Positions 1 through 21,600 are shown, counted from the stretch's first letter. The stretch: 64,000 nucleotides of DNA from Antennarius striatus (GCF_040054535.1 NC_090794.1:2107501-2171500); one strand, 5' to 3'. Notes: generated by a model from the sequence alone, not told the origin. Made by a program: numbers and translations.

Positions 1-654
1 GTTGCCCGGGTAAACGGAGTAATACCCCGAGGGCGGGTGCTTGTTGGGCCTGTAGCCGGTCTGGAAGGACTGCAGCATGGGCCCCTGCAGGGCGTGAGAC
101 GTCGGCACATGGGGGGGCTGCCCCTGGAGCTCCACCCCTTTATGGGCGTGCTGGTAGGCTTGAAGCTGGGCTTGATGCATGGCGGCGGCGGCGTGCTGCT
201 CCCACTCCAGCCCCCGCCCCTGAGCCGGAGCCTGGTTAGCATCCCTGTAGGCCTCCACCGGCGCCGACAGCTGGTTCTCCCCCCCCAGCGGCAGAGAGAC
301 GCCTTCGTGGACGCCTTTGTGGAACGGCATCCCCTGACCCCTGACGTTCACCCCACTTATATAGGGGCCAAAGTTCTGGCCCCAGGCGGTCACGGGGGTC
401 TCCTGGGACCAACCGGAGGGCTGCAGGGATTCCTGGTGCATCCACTTCACCGGGGCCGCCTGCTGGAAGTGCGTTAGATTCTGGGGCCCTTTCTCCGGGT
501 TGTAAACCCCGGAGCCGCCGGCGGAGTCGATGTGACCCGACTCCGGGGGCCCCATTCCGTAATAACCCTCCCCTGAATGCTGCTGCACCGGCTCCTTCAT
601 AGCTTGCCGATGCTTCCCACTCTTGTCTGCGTTCACTTGAGGAGGAAGACTCAT
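1..654 (-). CDS. N-terminal coding exon of an unrecognised Pro/Gln/Gly-rich protein (partial)
   Basis: An open frame of 218 codons starts at the ATG at 654-652 and runs off the left edge without a stop, so only the N-terminus is present. The protein begins MSLPPQVNADKSGKHR and is rich in Pro, Gln, Gly and His, with no domain I can name; this composition is typical of disordered transcription-regulator N-termini. A short stretch with VKW followed by scattered Trp/Gln/Gly loosely recalls the start of the MIDEAS/ELMSAN1 (ELM2-SANT) family, but this is a weak impression and not an assignment. A good acceptor (C-run then AG at 678-677) lies 22 bases before the ATG, so the 5' UTR is probably spliced. 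The gene is divergent from ttbk2, about 2 kb away. Confidence 0.7.
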   Translation of the reverse strand, partial: MSLPPQVNADKSGKHRQAMKEPVQQHSGEGYYGMGPPESGHIDSAGGSGVYNPEKGPQNLTHFQQAAPVKWMHQESLQPSGWSQETPVTAWGQNFGPYISGVNVRGQGMPFHKGVHEGVSLPLGGENQLSAPVEAYRDANQAPAQGRGLEWEQHAAAAMHQAQLQAYQHAHKGVELQGQPPHVPTSHALQGPMLQSFQTGYRPNKHPPSGYYSVYPGN

Positions 655-1650
655 AATATTCTGTAGTGTGTTCTCACTGGGGGGGGGGGGGGGGGCTCTC
701 TGTTTGAGTGTGTGTGCACAGAGGTAATTCTGGTAGGAAAATATAAATCCACAGCGAGGAGAAGTCAACCCTTCTTCCAGAGCAAAATCTGCCCGTCCAT
801 TCTTCTTTTTATGGTGCAGGGGAACCTGGAGGGAGAAAGGAGGAGTTAGACTTTCTTTTTTCTCTCCAGACAAGCCTGCAAAAGCTTTCCCTCCGCAAAG
901 AGGAAATAGAGGCCGAGAAAAGCAAATATAGTCGTAAATAATTATAATAAATAAATCAGGGTATGTTCATGTAAGAGCCTGTTTTTAGATCTTGACTCCC
1001 AGGGGCCTGAAAAAAACAAACAGTCACGGCTGTAAATGTGGAGAAGTTTTGCAAACTAAAAGGAGGCGCCTTCATTTTGGTTTAACAAGAAATACAGGAA
1101 ACGAAGAGAACTGGTGCAATCAGAGGCGCTGATGTGGAGTTACGACCGAAACAAAAAGAGAAGAGAAAAAAAAAAAAACCTGCAATAAGGAAGCGCGTAA
1201 AAAAAGATCCGAGCGCGGCCGATCGGACGAGCAGCTGATCCGGACGCGTCGTGCTTCTCGAGGCGGGTGGAGGTGTTACCTTATCGGTGTGCAGGGCCCC
1301 CCAAAGCCCGCTCCGTGGAGTCACTTTGGCCCCGATCAAAGTCGACTCTGTGCGGCTCCATGAAGGCATCGAGCGCAACGCGCGTCATGACTCCGAAACA
1401 ACTTCTCTCCCCCCCCCCAGCTTCCGAGTTTCGTTGCGCACAATATGGCGAACAGGCAGAGTTTACAATCCAAACGGAAACATAATCCAAAGTCCGGATC
1501 CAGGCGTGTTATTAACGCTTTAGTCACTATGATGCACAGCAGATCCGCAAAAAAAACCAAACAGTTGCGCTTCAGGAAAACATGCCCACAACTTTCTCTC
1601 TCTCCCCCGCATCGAGCGAAACGCACGTTGGACATGCGAGAAACGCGCCC
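655..1650 (-). promoter_or_regulatory. 5' UTR intron and CpG-rich promoter region of the left-edge gene
   Basis: This stretch upstream of the ATG has no credible coding frame. A splice donor reading AAG then GTAACA on the minus strand sits at 1280/1279. With the acceptor at 678-677 it would define a roughly 600-base 5' UTR intron ending in a long C run. The sequence at about 1190-1640 is rich in CpG (for example GAGCGCGGCCGATCGGACG near 1211), as expected of a CpG-island start region. The transcription start was not located. Confidence 0.45.
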
Positions 1651-3500
1651 GAGCAGGTCAGATTTTTACTGTTTGTTTTGTTGTTGTTTTTTTGCGGAGA
1701 TTTTAATAAAGAGCCGCAATAAAATAAAATAAAAATAAAATAAAAAAGAGAAACTCAAGATGAAAGTAAATCCAGTGCGGGTGAAACGCTGCGAAACTGC
1801 GCAAACACGCAGAAAGTTGTGCTCCCTGGAACGCACCGCCTCACCCCAAAAACAGCGCAACTCACATCCTGTTATCCAATCCGAATGTCGGGCCACTCCC
1901 ATTACTGCATCCGTGTGCGTTTGTTTTACAACACGGGGGTGTCTCCGGACGGGCGGGGTTAAAAAAAAAAAAAAAAAAATCAGCACACGGAAACAGCGTG
2001 TTGTGATTAATTAAAACCAGAAGTGAAGTCAGGATTTAATAAATACCGAAATCCAGGCGGTGACTCCACCCCGGATTATTCAAAAAGACTTTTCAATAAC
2101 TGTTAATTTAAATTTTTATTAAATATTTCATTCATTTAAGAGCAGTTTTAAGACTTTGTTTGCTCCATTATGAATTTATTAATTCAATTAATTAATTCAA
2201 TTTTGATTAATGTCAAATTATCATGAAAACCCTTTATGTTCTGGATTTGGAGATAATTTTGTCACTCAATGTTATTTAAGATTATTTAATTGTACACAAA
2301 AAATAGAAAGCTGGCCACAGAAAATGATGAAATTTGATTAAATTTATATTTATTGTAATACAATAAATAATAGCGCAAACCAAATAGATAAATACATGTT
2401 AAATAGTCATTATAGAGTCGTTACAGTGGAATTCATCAATAAAAGGCTATAAATCGTATATGGAAGAAAAATAATATTTCTGTTGTTAACGTTTAATATG
2501 GAGTCTTCGATAATAAAGACTCCAGATTCGAGGAATGGGTATCCGGTGTCGTGAAAGTAGGTGGTATGACATCATTCGGCAAGAGATAGATCTGGGTAAC
2601 GCAACGCCACCATGGTGACACCACCGGGGTGGGTGTGCTGTATGCCCTGAGAGCAGCAATACAACAATTGATAATCTCCTGTTACGGTTCCCGTTCCAGG
2701 AATCTGACTTTACGCAGCCTGGCAGCAATTTTCTGATTGTTAGTGTTCTCAACAATAACAGTGTGCAGAGGGACGTCCTCTTTGGCCTAAAAACTGTCAA
2801 ATTCAAGGGCAAAGACTAGAAATATTGATGTTTTAATTATGATTATACAAAGAATAATTAAAATACATATATGCATATTAGATATAATTCTTTTATGGCC
2901 TTCATTTGTTCATGTTTCAGCTTCCTGTCATTCCTAATTCTGACTCTGGTCTTTTGGGGATTGCACAGAATTTCAAAACCTCAGGACGTGGCTGATGGAT
3001 TGGGTGTTTCCCGTTCCGTCACGTCATTCCTCACCGGACAGCAGCCTCCAGTGGACGGTGGGACGGCATGCAGCCGGTTTACAGCAGCGGGGAGGAAAAA
3101 CCTGGAACGTCACAGAGTCATTTCTCCGGAATGTGTGTGTGAGCAGACAAGAGGTCATCCATTAAACCCCTCACTCACCCCAGACTATTTCTTTAACATT
3201 TACATTCTGCCTGCTATTCCTGGCTGCTGAATGGGGGGGGGCGTTGCATCAGAAAGGTCAACCGGGGTCAAGTCTGTGCAGCTGGAAAAATCCACTGGTG
3301 CAGGAGCAACCCAGGGGCAGTTATAATAGGCAAACAAGGGTAGTTCGTTTTTTATATTTTGCATCATTTTTCATGCACACAGCAGGATTTCAGGAAGAAA
3401 GTTGTCAGCTGAGTGAGGGGATCCTGTGCCTCTGGGGAGCCTGTGCCTCGCAGCGCCCCTGCCTCCCCCTTAATGCGGCTCATCTGTTCCAGTAATGACG
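1651..3500. other. Intergenic sequence between two divergent genes, AT-rich
   Basis: AT-rich, low-complexity intergenic DNA with poly-A runs and TTAATTAA-like stretches at about 2000-2480. It holds one segment of more even base composition (2486-2812, listed separately). The open frames here lack splice context and look accidental. No gene or RNA was recognised. Confidence 0.5.
2486..2812 (-). other. Unassigned segment with protein-like composition, interrupted
   Basis: About 330 bases stand out from the AT-rich surroundings by balanced base composition. On the minus strand one frame reads like protein (it contains EDVPLHTVIVENTNN and IAARLRKVRFLER) but is not open across the segment, and the neighbouring frame gives a 108-codon Leu/Arg-rich ORF. 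I do not recognise a family. It may be a decayed exon or a mobile-element remnant. Confidence 0.25.
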
Positions 3501-4327
3501 CAGAGCTCCTTCACTCGTCCGCTACGGTCGACGCATTTTGATTTTTTGCGTCACCCTCTCCGCTCCGGTTGCGCGTTTCGTCGCTCGGCTCCGTCTGAGG
3601 GATGCAGGAGCCTGAGGACCAATCAGGAGAGACTATCCCCGTGACGTCACCACATCTGCTTCGGAGGCAGCCGCTGGGCATCGTTTCCTAGCCATTAGCT
3701 AGCGTAGCCAGTAAACACTAGCCAGCCTCCGCCATGCTCCGCCACTATCACCCCTTTTTAAGGTAATTAGCTTCTCGGAATGACCCGGCTCGGTGAGAAT
3801 ACGCCGTGGAGCGTGGAAACCGTTCGGCTTTCACACCGCAATCCCGCAACGGAGCCAGGTACCGCCGCCGGTTACGTTAGCTAAACATCCTAGCTAGCAT
3901 TGCTAGCGTGAGCGCCGCTGCCGCCGCATTGACCGCTGAGGTGGGTTAGCTTCTCCGGGGGGGGGGGTAGGCGGGCTAATCTGTTCAAACCAGCGGATGG
4001 CGGGGGATAAAACGGGGCTGGTTCACACTGCGTTTAAAGCATTTATCAAACAAACCGCGATGCAAACTGCTAGCTTTAACACCACGGCTAATTGAAGGCG
4101 TAGCTAGCCTTTGTAGTCATTCAGTTAAACGTTGTGATGCAGGCTCAATGGGATGCTAGCAGCATTCAGCTTGTCTGTTCACCTGCATCACACAGTGATT
4201 TTTTTTTTTAAATCTAGGAGGTAAATGGATTTATTTATTTATTTATTTATTTATTTATTATTTCATCATGCAGTGAGGGGTTTGCGTCACTGATGCCAGG
4301 TGCAGGCTGGAGCTGAGAGCCCTCAGG
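3500..4327 (+). promoter_or_regulatory. ttbk2: ttbk2 promoter, non-coding first exon and 5' UTR
   Basis: A CpG-rich block precedes ttbk2. It has a CCAAT box at 3619-3623 and a full cAMP-response-element palindrome TGACGTCA at 3642-3649, both usual in housekeeping-type promoters. A donor at 3763 (AAG then GTAATT) suggests an untranslated first exon ending at 3762. Possible acceptors before the start codon end at 4273 or 4326. An ATG at 3734 in exon 1 could open a short upstream frame that ends before the main ATG if the 4273 acceptor is used. A TTTA repeat fills about 4230-4258. Confidence 0.5.
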
Positions 4328-8584
<4,257 letters not shown>

Positions 8585-10322
8585 CTCTCGTCCGACGGGG
8601 GGTGGGGGGCGATGGCGGAACAGCATGTGTAAATACAGCGTTTACTCGACGGAATGTACGTAATGTAAAATGTACGATAAATTGTATTTATTTATTTATT
8701 TATTCATTCGTTGGATGTGTTTAAAAAGAAAAAACTTGCATTCGAGAAAAAAAGGACGACCAACTCTTTACCTCCTGTCCCCCCCCCCCTTAACGTGAGA
8801 CCAAAAACATGAAGGTTAAATACTTGAGGGATGTAAAAAGAAAAAAACGATGCTAACTGTAGATACGCGCCGTTAAAACAACGGTAAACACTAATAGAAA
8901 GCTTTTATTCACACTACTAGTAGCCACACATGCAAGTATATCAGCATTCATGTACAGAGCCGGGGGGGGGGGGCATGCAGCCCCCCGCCCCACCCATATC
9001 GAACCTCACTCCTGTAAAATGTAGAGCAAACGTCACGAGCGACGACGCGTCGCTCGCTCAGCATCGCCGTGTAGTCGTGTGCTTTTTTCCCTTCGCTAGA
9101 AGACGTTCGTCAAACGCCGCCGGCGTTTTTACAACGCTAATCCAAGTGCACTCGTAACGCAAAATATTGTAAAAGGGGCATGAGTCTCATCCCAGATGTT
9201 TGTTTTTTTTTAATACATTTATGTATTTTTATCGAACTGCTATCAGATCAAAATACGTCTACGATATAAACCGACGACCATGTATTTATTTCATCCGGTA
9301 CAAGAAGACTGATTTAACTTTGTCTCATTGTTGTTGCATCTTATTCTCATGTCATTTTAAATATATATTAAAATTAGAAAATTCAATTCTACAGTGTTTT
9401 CAAACATTTCCTTGATTTAAATGTCCTCATTCACACATGGTGATATCTTGATTTTGAGATTTGTTTTTGTCTTTTTTTTTTTAAGCTGTCCACAGAAAAA
9501 AGTTAATCCCAGGTTTTGAAACACTCAATCCGAACCAAAAGCTGCGACACAATCTGTAGACATGAAGATGTCTGAAATGCTTTCAAATGGAGATAAGATC
9601 TGGTTTTTATTCTGTTTTGAAACATCTTTTTTGTAAATGAGGAAGTGTGTGTGTGAGGGTCGAACTCGGCAGATACACACATGTGGGTGAAGAGTCTTGA
9701 GTCCAACACAGGAAACTGAAACCACAACAATTATAAACAACATTCTCTTAAAGCTTTTCTCTTGAGTCTCAACTAAAGTTTCCTTTCATTCTGAGCACTT
9801 TTTGTTTTTGTTTTTTCAGCTGCTGTCTCCAAGAGCAGGAGAAAAAATTTAACTCTAATCTTATTTTGAGACAAGGTATGGATAAGTGACGTAAAATGGA
9901 TGTGAAAGTCTAAATGTAAGTTTCAGGATTTAAAAGAGGAAACTCAAATCAAAATTAAAATTTCATTCTCCAAACAAGTGAAGCAACTTCTACAACCTGA
10001 CATGAAGTCGTACATTAGCAGACAAAACACCGACATCCGCTTTAAAAATGGAGTCGATTAGAAAATTTATGTAAAAATGTTTATAATTCATTTCAGTTAA
10101 TACATATTTTATGTTCTAATGGAGAGTAATAAAAATGTATGTTTTGGACAACTGCTAACAGCATCAGCTCATTCAAACAGACTGGACCATAAAATGTTTA
10201 AAACAACCGCAAATGTGCATAATTTGCAGAATGCATCGTAACAACGTGCTGGAATGATGAGGCCAGCAGCAGAACCACAGCGGTGACGTTCAAAATAAAA
10301 AACTGGATCAAGACCTGCAGGT
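8585..10322. other. ttbk2 3' UTR and downstream spacer to churc1
   Basis: Non-coding. The ttbk2 3' UTR begins at 8585 and contains a TTTA repeat (about 8684-8703), C and G runs, and AT-rich sequence past 9180. I found no clear AATAAA; ATTAAA at about 9368 is one option. The convergent churc1 transcript must end somewhere in 10000-10322. The ORFs in this gap have no splice context or recognisable products. Confidence 0.45.
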
Positions 10323-11401
10323 CTAGAAGAGCGGTGCAGACTGTCGGGGGTCGTCCGGTAGCACGCTGATGGAGTCCTCTGCTTTCCCACACAGCATACA
10401 GAACATAGTGTACTCCTGCACAACACAACACACATTTAACACACACACACACACTTCCAAGACCGGACAGAGACGATTCCATCAACCGGTGAACGCATCT
10501 TACCTGATATTCATCAACAACTGAGAATGTGTATTCGTGCCTGGCGATGACGTGGTCGCAATTTTTACAAACATCTGGAAGGACAGCTGGAGTTAGCTTT
10601 GATTACGCACATTTTAAATGTCCTGTGGTCGAGTCTTTTAAAAGGTTAGGATTATTCCCACAAATGGCCAATATCTGCTGACTTATGAACACATTTTGCT
10701 CCATTTAATCAAAAGCAAAAACACAGCTTATTATTTTCACACAACATGATCTACCCTGGGACTTTTGCAACACATTACTGTGGTTTTTAAATGCTTCAAG
10801 CATTGAGCTGAGGTGTCTAGTCCACACCTGGAAAAACACCCTCAAAGGGACATTAACTGTAGGATGGAGGATCTTCTCCACCACAATGAAAAGCTGGTTT
10901 GCTGGCACCTGAAAACAGATGGTTGTCTGCCCTACTGGGAGAACAAGAGGAGAGACTAACGGTCATATGTGACTATCTCCTCCCCATCATCATCCTCTGT
11001 GGTTTTATTGCTGATCAGCACAAAGTCCCTCTGGTGGCATTTGGTGCAGCCCAGGTAGTTCATCAGGTAGGAACCACTCTCCAGACAGGTGTTACCCTGG
11101 GCAAGAAATCACAGGGACATTACATCAATTACTTTCCTTACTTTAATAATTGTGATTTATTCCAAAGCATCGTCATTTAATGTGTTTTATTATCTTTACT
11201 GTGAATAACAAGAATTTCCCCTTTTTCTAGAATCCGGATCTCCCGATTCGGATTCCAGATAACGTTACTCACGGTTGTTAGCGGCTAACTAGCTAGCTTT
11301 AAAGTTACTAAATTAGCTTTAGCAACCGTGGCTAGCGATGTTTTACGGTCGCTTCGACTCACCCGGTCCGGGTATTCTTTTAGCACACACCCGTTACACA
11401 T
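10323..11401 (-). CDS. churc1: Churchill domain protein (zinc-binding transcription regulator)
   Basis: Four coding exons on the minus strand: 11401-11363, 11096-10961, 10574-10504, 10415-10323. They give 112 codons plus stop, the length of vertebrate CHURC1. The start [58 protein letters not shown] and [18 protein letters not shown] follow the family almost residue for residue, including the Cys/His pairs that bind zinc. In chick and Xenopus, Churchill is induced by FGF and acts in the switch from mesoderm to neural fate. All introns are GT-AG. The gene lies head to head with znf106, about 0.7 kb between their likely starts. The final residues QSAPLF replace QMTLLF of the mammalian protein. 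Confidence 0.96.
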
Positions 11402-12512
11402 TTTAGCCTGAAAACCTTTAGAAATATTTGACACAAGCTAACGAGAAGCTAATTGTTATTTAGCTACAACGCCTCTTCCGGTTTGTTGGAGCAACTGGGC
11501 GGTGGGCGTGGCTTCGGAGTTGCCTGTCTGCCAATCAGGAAGTATAATCAGATTTCTCTCCAGATATGCAGTTTATATAAAAATATTTCATGTATTTTTA
11601 CACCACTTTACACTATTTTCATTATGTAAATTTTTAAATACAGGCATAAACCTTCAGCTACCATGATGAAATAAAATATATCCAGTTTCTTTAAATAAAT
11701 TGGTTGTGGCAGTAAAGAAAAACTACAAGGCAACATAGTTACCAGAATTTAATAATTTTTTTTTCAGCTAACTTTATTTCAAAATGAATAATCGTAAACA
11801 AACATATAACAATTGCTAGGAGGTGATATGCAAAAACATTACATTATGTGTATTCAAATAATTTATAAATGATAAAGATATTAAAAGTTTTTAAACCTTT
11901 TTTGTTTGATGAACCCTTAATTAATTTTAATCCAGGTTATTGTCTATTAAGTCAAATATAAACTCTATAACAACATTACAACAAAGTTGATTTTATTTAA
12001 TTTTCTTTCCAATACAATATCTCATATCAACGTCTAGCTCGTTTATTTACTCAGGCGGACACACTTCCGGTCACGTTCAGCGAATGATTGGACGACGCGG
12101 ACGTAACGTGATGACGTGTGAAAAGAATGGCGGCAGAGCTGAAGTGAAATAACGTTAACCAGTGACTTTCTGCAGGTAATTGTGATTTATTCCTGATTTT
12201 AAGTTAAGACAGTTGGTTCAGTTTGCAGTTCTTAAACGGGTATATATTTCCCAAGCATTTCCGGTCACAGAAATGTTTTTAAATAATTCAGCTTTAGTCG
12301 TTTTTAGCTGTTGACATTCACATGTTGCTCATGCTAACGCATGACCACGTTGTTGCAGACAGGTTACTGTGGTTTTTATATCTGTGAAGATTCTCTTTCA
12401 TCCAGGTCATGCTTATGGTTAAATTAATCCACTGGACCTGTAGAAAGTTCTTTAATGAGAGGTGATTAATTTAAACACCTCTGGATGTGGGCCTTGTTTC
12501 TGCTTTTCAGAC
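11402..12512. promoter_or_regulatory. Divergent promoter region of churc1 and znf106, with znf106 non-coding exon 1
   Basis: The churc1 5' end is near 11402-11480. The znf106 side starts near 12050-12130, with a CpG-containing patch (GACGCGGACGTAACGTGATG around 12095). A donor GTAATT at 12176 ends a non-coding znf106 exon at 12175, spliced to the acceptor at 12509-12510, two bases before the start codon. That exon carries a complete short upstream frame, ATG at 12127 to TGA at 12147 (MAAELK). The middle, 11560-12050, is AT-rich with nothing recognised. Confidence 0.55.
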
Positions 12513-17738
<5,226 letters not shown>

Positions 17739-18637
17739 GGAGACGCGTCTCATCATCCCTCCAGTCTGGATGGGTTTTTTTTCTTCTTGTATTTTCTTGT
17801 ATTTCCGGTTCTGATTGTGTTTTCTGGGTTTGGGCCGACAGACGACAGGAGCTCAAATTCCAGAAAACTTAAGGAAAAATGAACTTTTCTTAACTTTAAA
17901 GTTAAAACTTTAAAGCAAAACTCTTCCCATTCTTAAACATAAACTGAACTTCCTGGAATGCGGGCAAAACTTCGGAAAAAAAAGGGCCGTTTGGGCAGAT
18001 GAAACTCCATCAGCTAATATTTAGCGACGTTTTTTACCTGCTTTCTTGAACTTTTGTGTTGGAACTTGTTCCACTTTGGTGTTTTTAGTTCATAAAACAA
18101 AACACACACCATTTATTTCCTATTAAAGTCTATATGTTCACATTCCTCCCTCGTTATTGTCAAACTTTAAAAACTTATTTCTCCTTTTGGGGAATAGACG
18201 AAAGCCAATCTGCCTACAGAGCGTCGTAAAAGTTGCCTTACTTTTTGTATGTCCTGCTTCAATGTGTGTGGATTTGATAGATTTACAATTATCAATAAAA
18301 GCTTTATTTACACTGTTCATCTTTTCAGTGTTGACACAACATGCAGAACATTCTCAGATCCAGACGTTTTATTTCCGAGCGTTCCATCGTCGTCTTCGTC
18401 TACATCATGTGACCTCCGGCAGCAAAGGTCAGCTCTATTTTTGTGCAAACATCTGTTCCGATGGTTGCATCACCTCGATTCGCCGCGTCGTGCCAAACGC
18501 TGATGTAACGTGATGATCGCTCAGGAATCAGATCTATTTCTGATCGGACGTCAAGTCACTTCAAAATAAGGTGAAAAACGCTGACAAATTGAATCTATTA
18601 TGTCGTCACTGTCTGGATCGACTCTGCAGCATCGATC
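17739..18637. other. Shared 3' UTR interval of convergent znf106 and capn3
   Basis: Non-coding on both strands: the 3' UTR of znf106 runs rightward from 17739 and that of capn3 runs leftward from 18637. They meet at the pair of poly(A) signals near 18300. Short ORFs in this interval lack splice context. Confidence 0.6.
18294..18308. terminator. Back-to-back poly(A) signals for znf106 (+) and capn3 (-)
   Basis: AATAAA at 18294-18299 serves the plus strand and TTTATT at 18303-18308 (AATAAA on the minus strand) serves the opposite one, only three bases apart. This places the ends of two convergent genes on nearly the same bases, about 560 bases after the znf106 stop and 330 after the capn3 stop. 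Use in both directions is inferred. Confidence 0.6.
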
Positions 18638-21600
18638 CTATGAATACATGGTCAGCTGAAGCCACTGGAAAGAGCAAAAGAAGAGATGAGCAAACAGTTT
18701 CATACCTGCAAACTACTGCATTATACTGATGTAAACATTTCTCATGTTGTTCTTATAATTTGTACATTTGTGACTTTTAATAACCCCCCCCAAGGGGTAG
18801 GTGAGAAAAAATTCTGGAGATTAATTTTCTTCATAGAAAACCTGAACAATCAGGCAAGTCTGAAACTAATTTAAGACCATGAGGAAGTGCGCTCTTGCGC
18901 CCCTAGTGGTCAACTTGAGTACTACAAAAACCTATGCAGGGGGGGGGATTTTTTAATCAGATTTGTGTGAATTCAATTGAAATTGGATTACCAAAATAAA
19001 TTTGAGTGCTTCATGTATCAAACAGTTTTATCTTCATAATATACTGTATATTAAAATTGTAAGTTATAGAGTACTGCGCCAGTCTTGATCCCAAGTGCCA
19101 TGAGATATCTCCTGATTGTGTGTGTGTGTGTGTGTGTGTGTCTATTATGTAGGATGGGGCTCCTTTGTAATTGTTTTCTTCAATTGTGTTAATTTCTTTT
19201 AATTCTGTGAAGCGCTTTGTGTTGCATTTCTTTGCAGGAAAACTTTGCTCCGCAATTTGATTAATTATAAAAATGCAACATCAAGAATTCACTAAAAAAT
19301 CAAAAGGAATTCCTCTCTTCCGGTTCCTTTGCTCACCTCCAGGACGTTGAGTTTGATGATTCCGTCTCCGTCTTTGTCAAAAGCGTTGAAAGCCCCTGAA
19401 AGAACCGTAACAGATTATCTCAGAGATTACCCGCCTCTCCTTTTAGCACCATTCTGTGACTGTCGGCGTTAAACGCCCCCCCTCCCCCCTCCGACAGCAG
19501 CCTTACTGAACATCCCCTCCAGCCTCACGAAGCAGCAGATATAACTGTCGAAGTTGATGTTGAGATGCTCGTCTGCGTAGCGCATGGCGATGATGTCATA
19601 GAGCTGCTTGTTGAGGTGAAACCCTTGGGATTGGAGGAGACAATCAAGACGGAGAGTCACGGGTTATAATCGAGATTATGTTTCTCCGGATTAGCTCTGT
19701 ATTCCTGCTCCTCACCTGCGTCGTTGACGGCGTTCCTCATCTCGAAGCTGCTGATGGAGCAGGCCTTGTCTTTGTTGTAGCGTTTGAAGATGAGCTGGAA
19801 GGAGATGAAGGTGGAGTTAGTGACCCGTCGGCATGACGATGGCGATCACAGGTAGCTAAAGGTGACCCCCACCTGCCATGCCTTGATCTTCTTCCACAGG
19901 TGTTTGAACTCCTGCAGGTTCAGCTTCCCTGTGCCGTCAGTCTGACCCCGGGGGATGGTTATGGAGAACCCCAACACCACCAGAAGAGCCAATCATCAGG
20001 CTGCATTTAGTCTATAAGGATACGTCCATGAGGGCGATCATACTCCGACACGTCTCCAGGCTGAAACCTTCCGTTTTTATTTCACCGTCTGCGGAAAAAA
20101 ACGACCCCAATCAGCTAAGAACTCCAAAAAGGATGTCCATCGTTTTAGCGGACTCACGTTTGGCGAGGACGTTCTTCATCACCGTCTTGAGTTCATTGGC
20201 GCAGATCTGCATGTCCTGATTGAGGGAGGGAGGGAGAATCAGTTGCCCTTTAGCTAGAATATTACCCCCCCATCATTGTTAGTGTTCAAACGATCTTCTG
20301 TGGACTCACCTCACCAGAAATCTTTTGGTAAATGGCTCGGAAATTCTTTTCTTCTTCGGTTTCCTCTTCAGGTTCGAGCAGTTTTCTCTGAATATGCAAG
20401 AAATTTACAAAAAAAACCCAAAAACTTTCAAAAAAACCCTCTAGAAGTTATTTATTTGGTCTGGTCAAGAAAGTGTAATTACCATTTTAGCAAGACTACC
20501 TTAGCCGGAGTTCCCAATTGGCTAAGGTAGTCTTGCTACCTTAGCAAGACTACCTTAGCTAAGGTAGACTTTCTGACTGATGTGGTTGGGGTAGTTTTAG
20601 ACTTTCCCTTTAACTGTGTGTCTGCTGCTCTATAAATAACCTCACATTTAAAGATGTACTATCTCTGGAAGCATTTCCTTATTCTACCAGAGGAGTGTAC
20701 CACATAGGGGGGGGACACAATCTGGCCGGAACACCGAGGCCTTACGGGAAAACAGGTGCAGCCCAGGCCACATGAGATCCGTTGGCTTCGTGCGCAATTG
20801 TTTTATTCCCAGTGATGTTACCGGACCCCGCTGGAGATTGGCTTTCATGGCCACATTTCAGACATTACGACAGGGTAGAGGTCGCCTGAGCCATTTCGCC
20901 ATGTGGCTGCAAGGGTTTTGCCTATCCATACACGGCGCACTCCAAGCAACGAGGGAGGTTTACCTTGGGTTTCTTCTTGTCTCCTCGAATGCCTTCGTGC
21001 TCGATTTCCTTGTTGGCTCGCGCTCTGTCCGACACGAAGACTATAGGCTGGTAAACAAACAGAAAATACCGTTAATGTAAAGCGACTCCAATGCGTCACA
21101 AACTATATGTACGATGGACGCGGACAAGATGGCGGGAAAAAAAGGGGGAAAAGTCTCGACATGCGTTACCTTTTCCTTCTTTTTCTTGTCTTGCTGGAGG
21201 CCAATAAGACAAGGAGGAAGAGAGGGATGGACAGAGATGGAAAAGTGGAGGAAACGAGTTTTTCAGTGAGTTAGTCTGGTGTGTGTGGGGGGGGGACAGA
21301 CTGAAGTGAAAGACAAAGGTTTTATCAAGAACAGGGTGAGGTTGTCATTATGAGACGTGATTTAATCGATATCTCCATCAATTATGTCGCAAACCTGCGT
21401 CTGATCGGAGCCGATCGTGTTTTCTGCTTCCCTGTGAAGGAAAAGGAGACGCCATAATCATTTTTACTGTCAACAGTCCCCAGAAATATCATCAGCTGTT
21501 CCCCCCCAAAAGGAGCCGGTGGCCCCCCTGGGGGGGGCCCTTACTCGGACGTGTTCTGCTTCTCAGAGAAGACCCTGAGGATGAACTCTCCCTCTTCGTG

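Noticed and set aside
20845-21099. Minus-strand ORF of 84 codons including a capn3 exon
   Set aside because: It extends from exon 21047-20964 into intron sequence, and its frame is not the one matching calpain-3.
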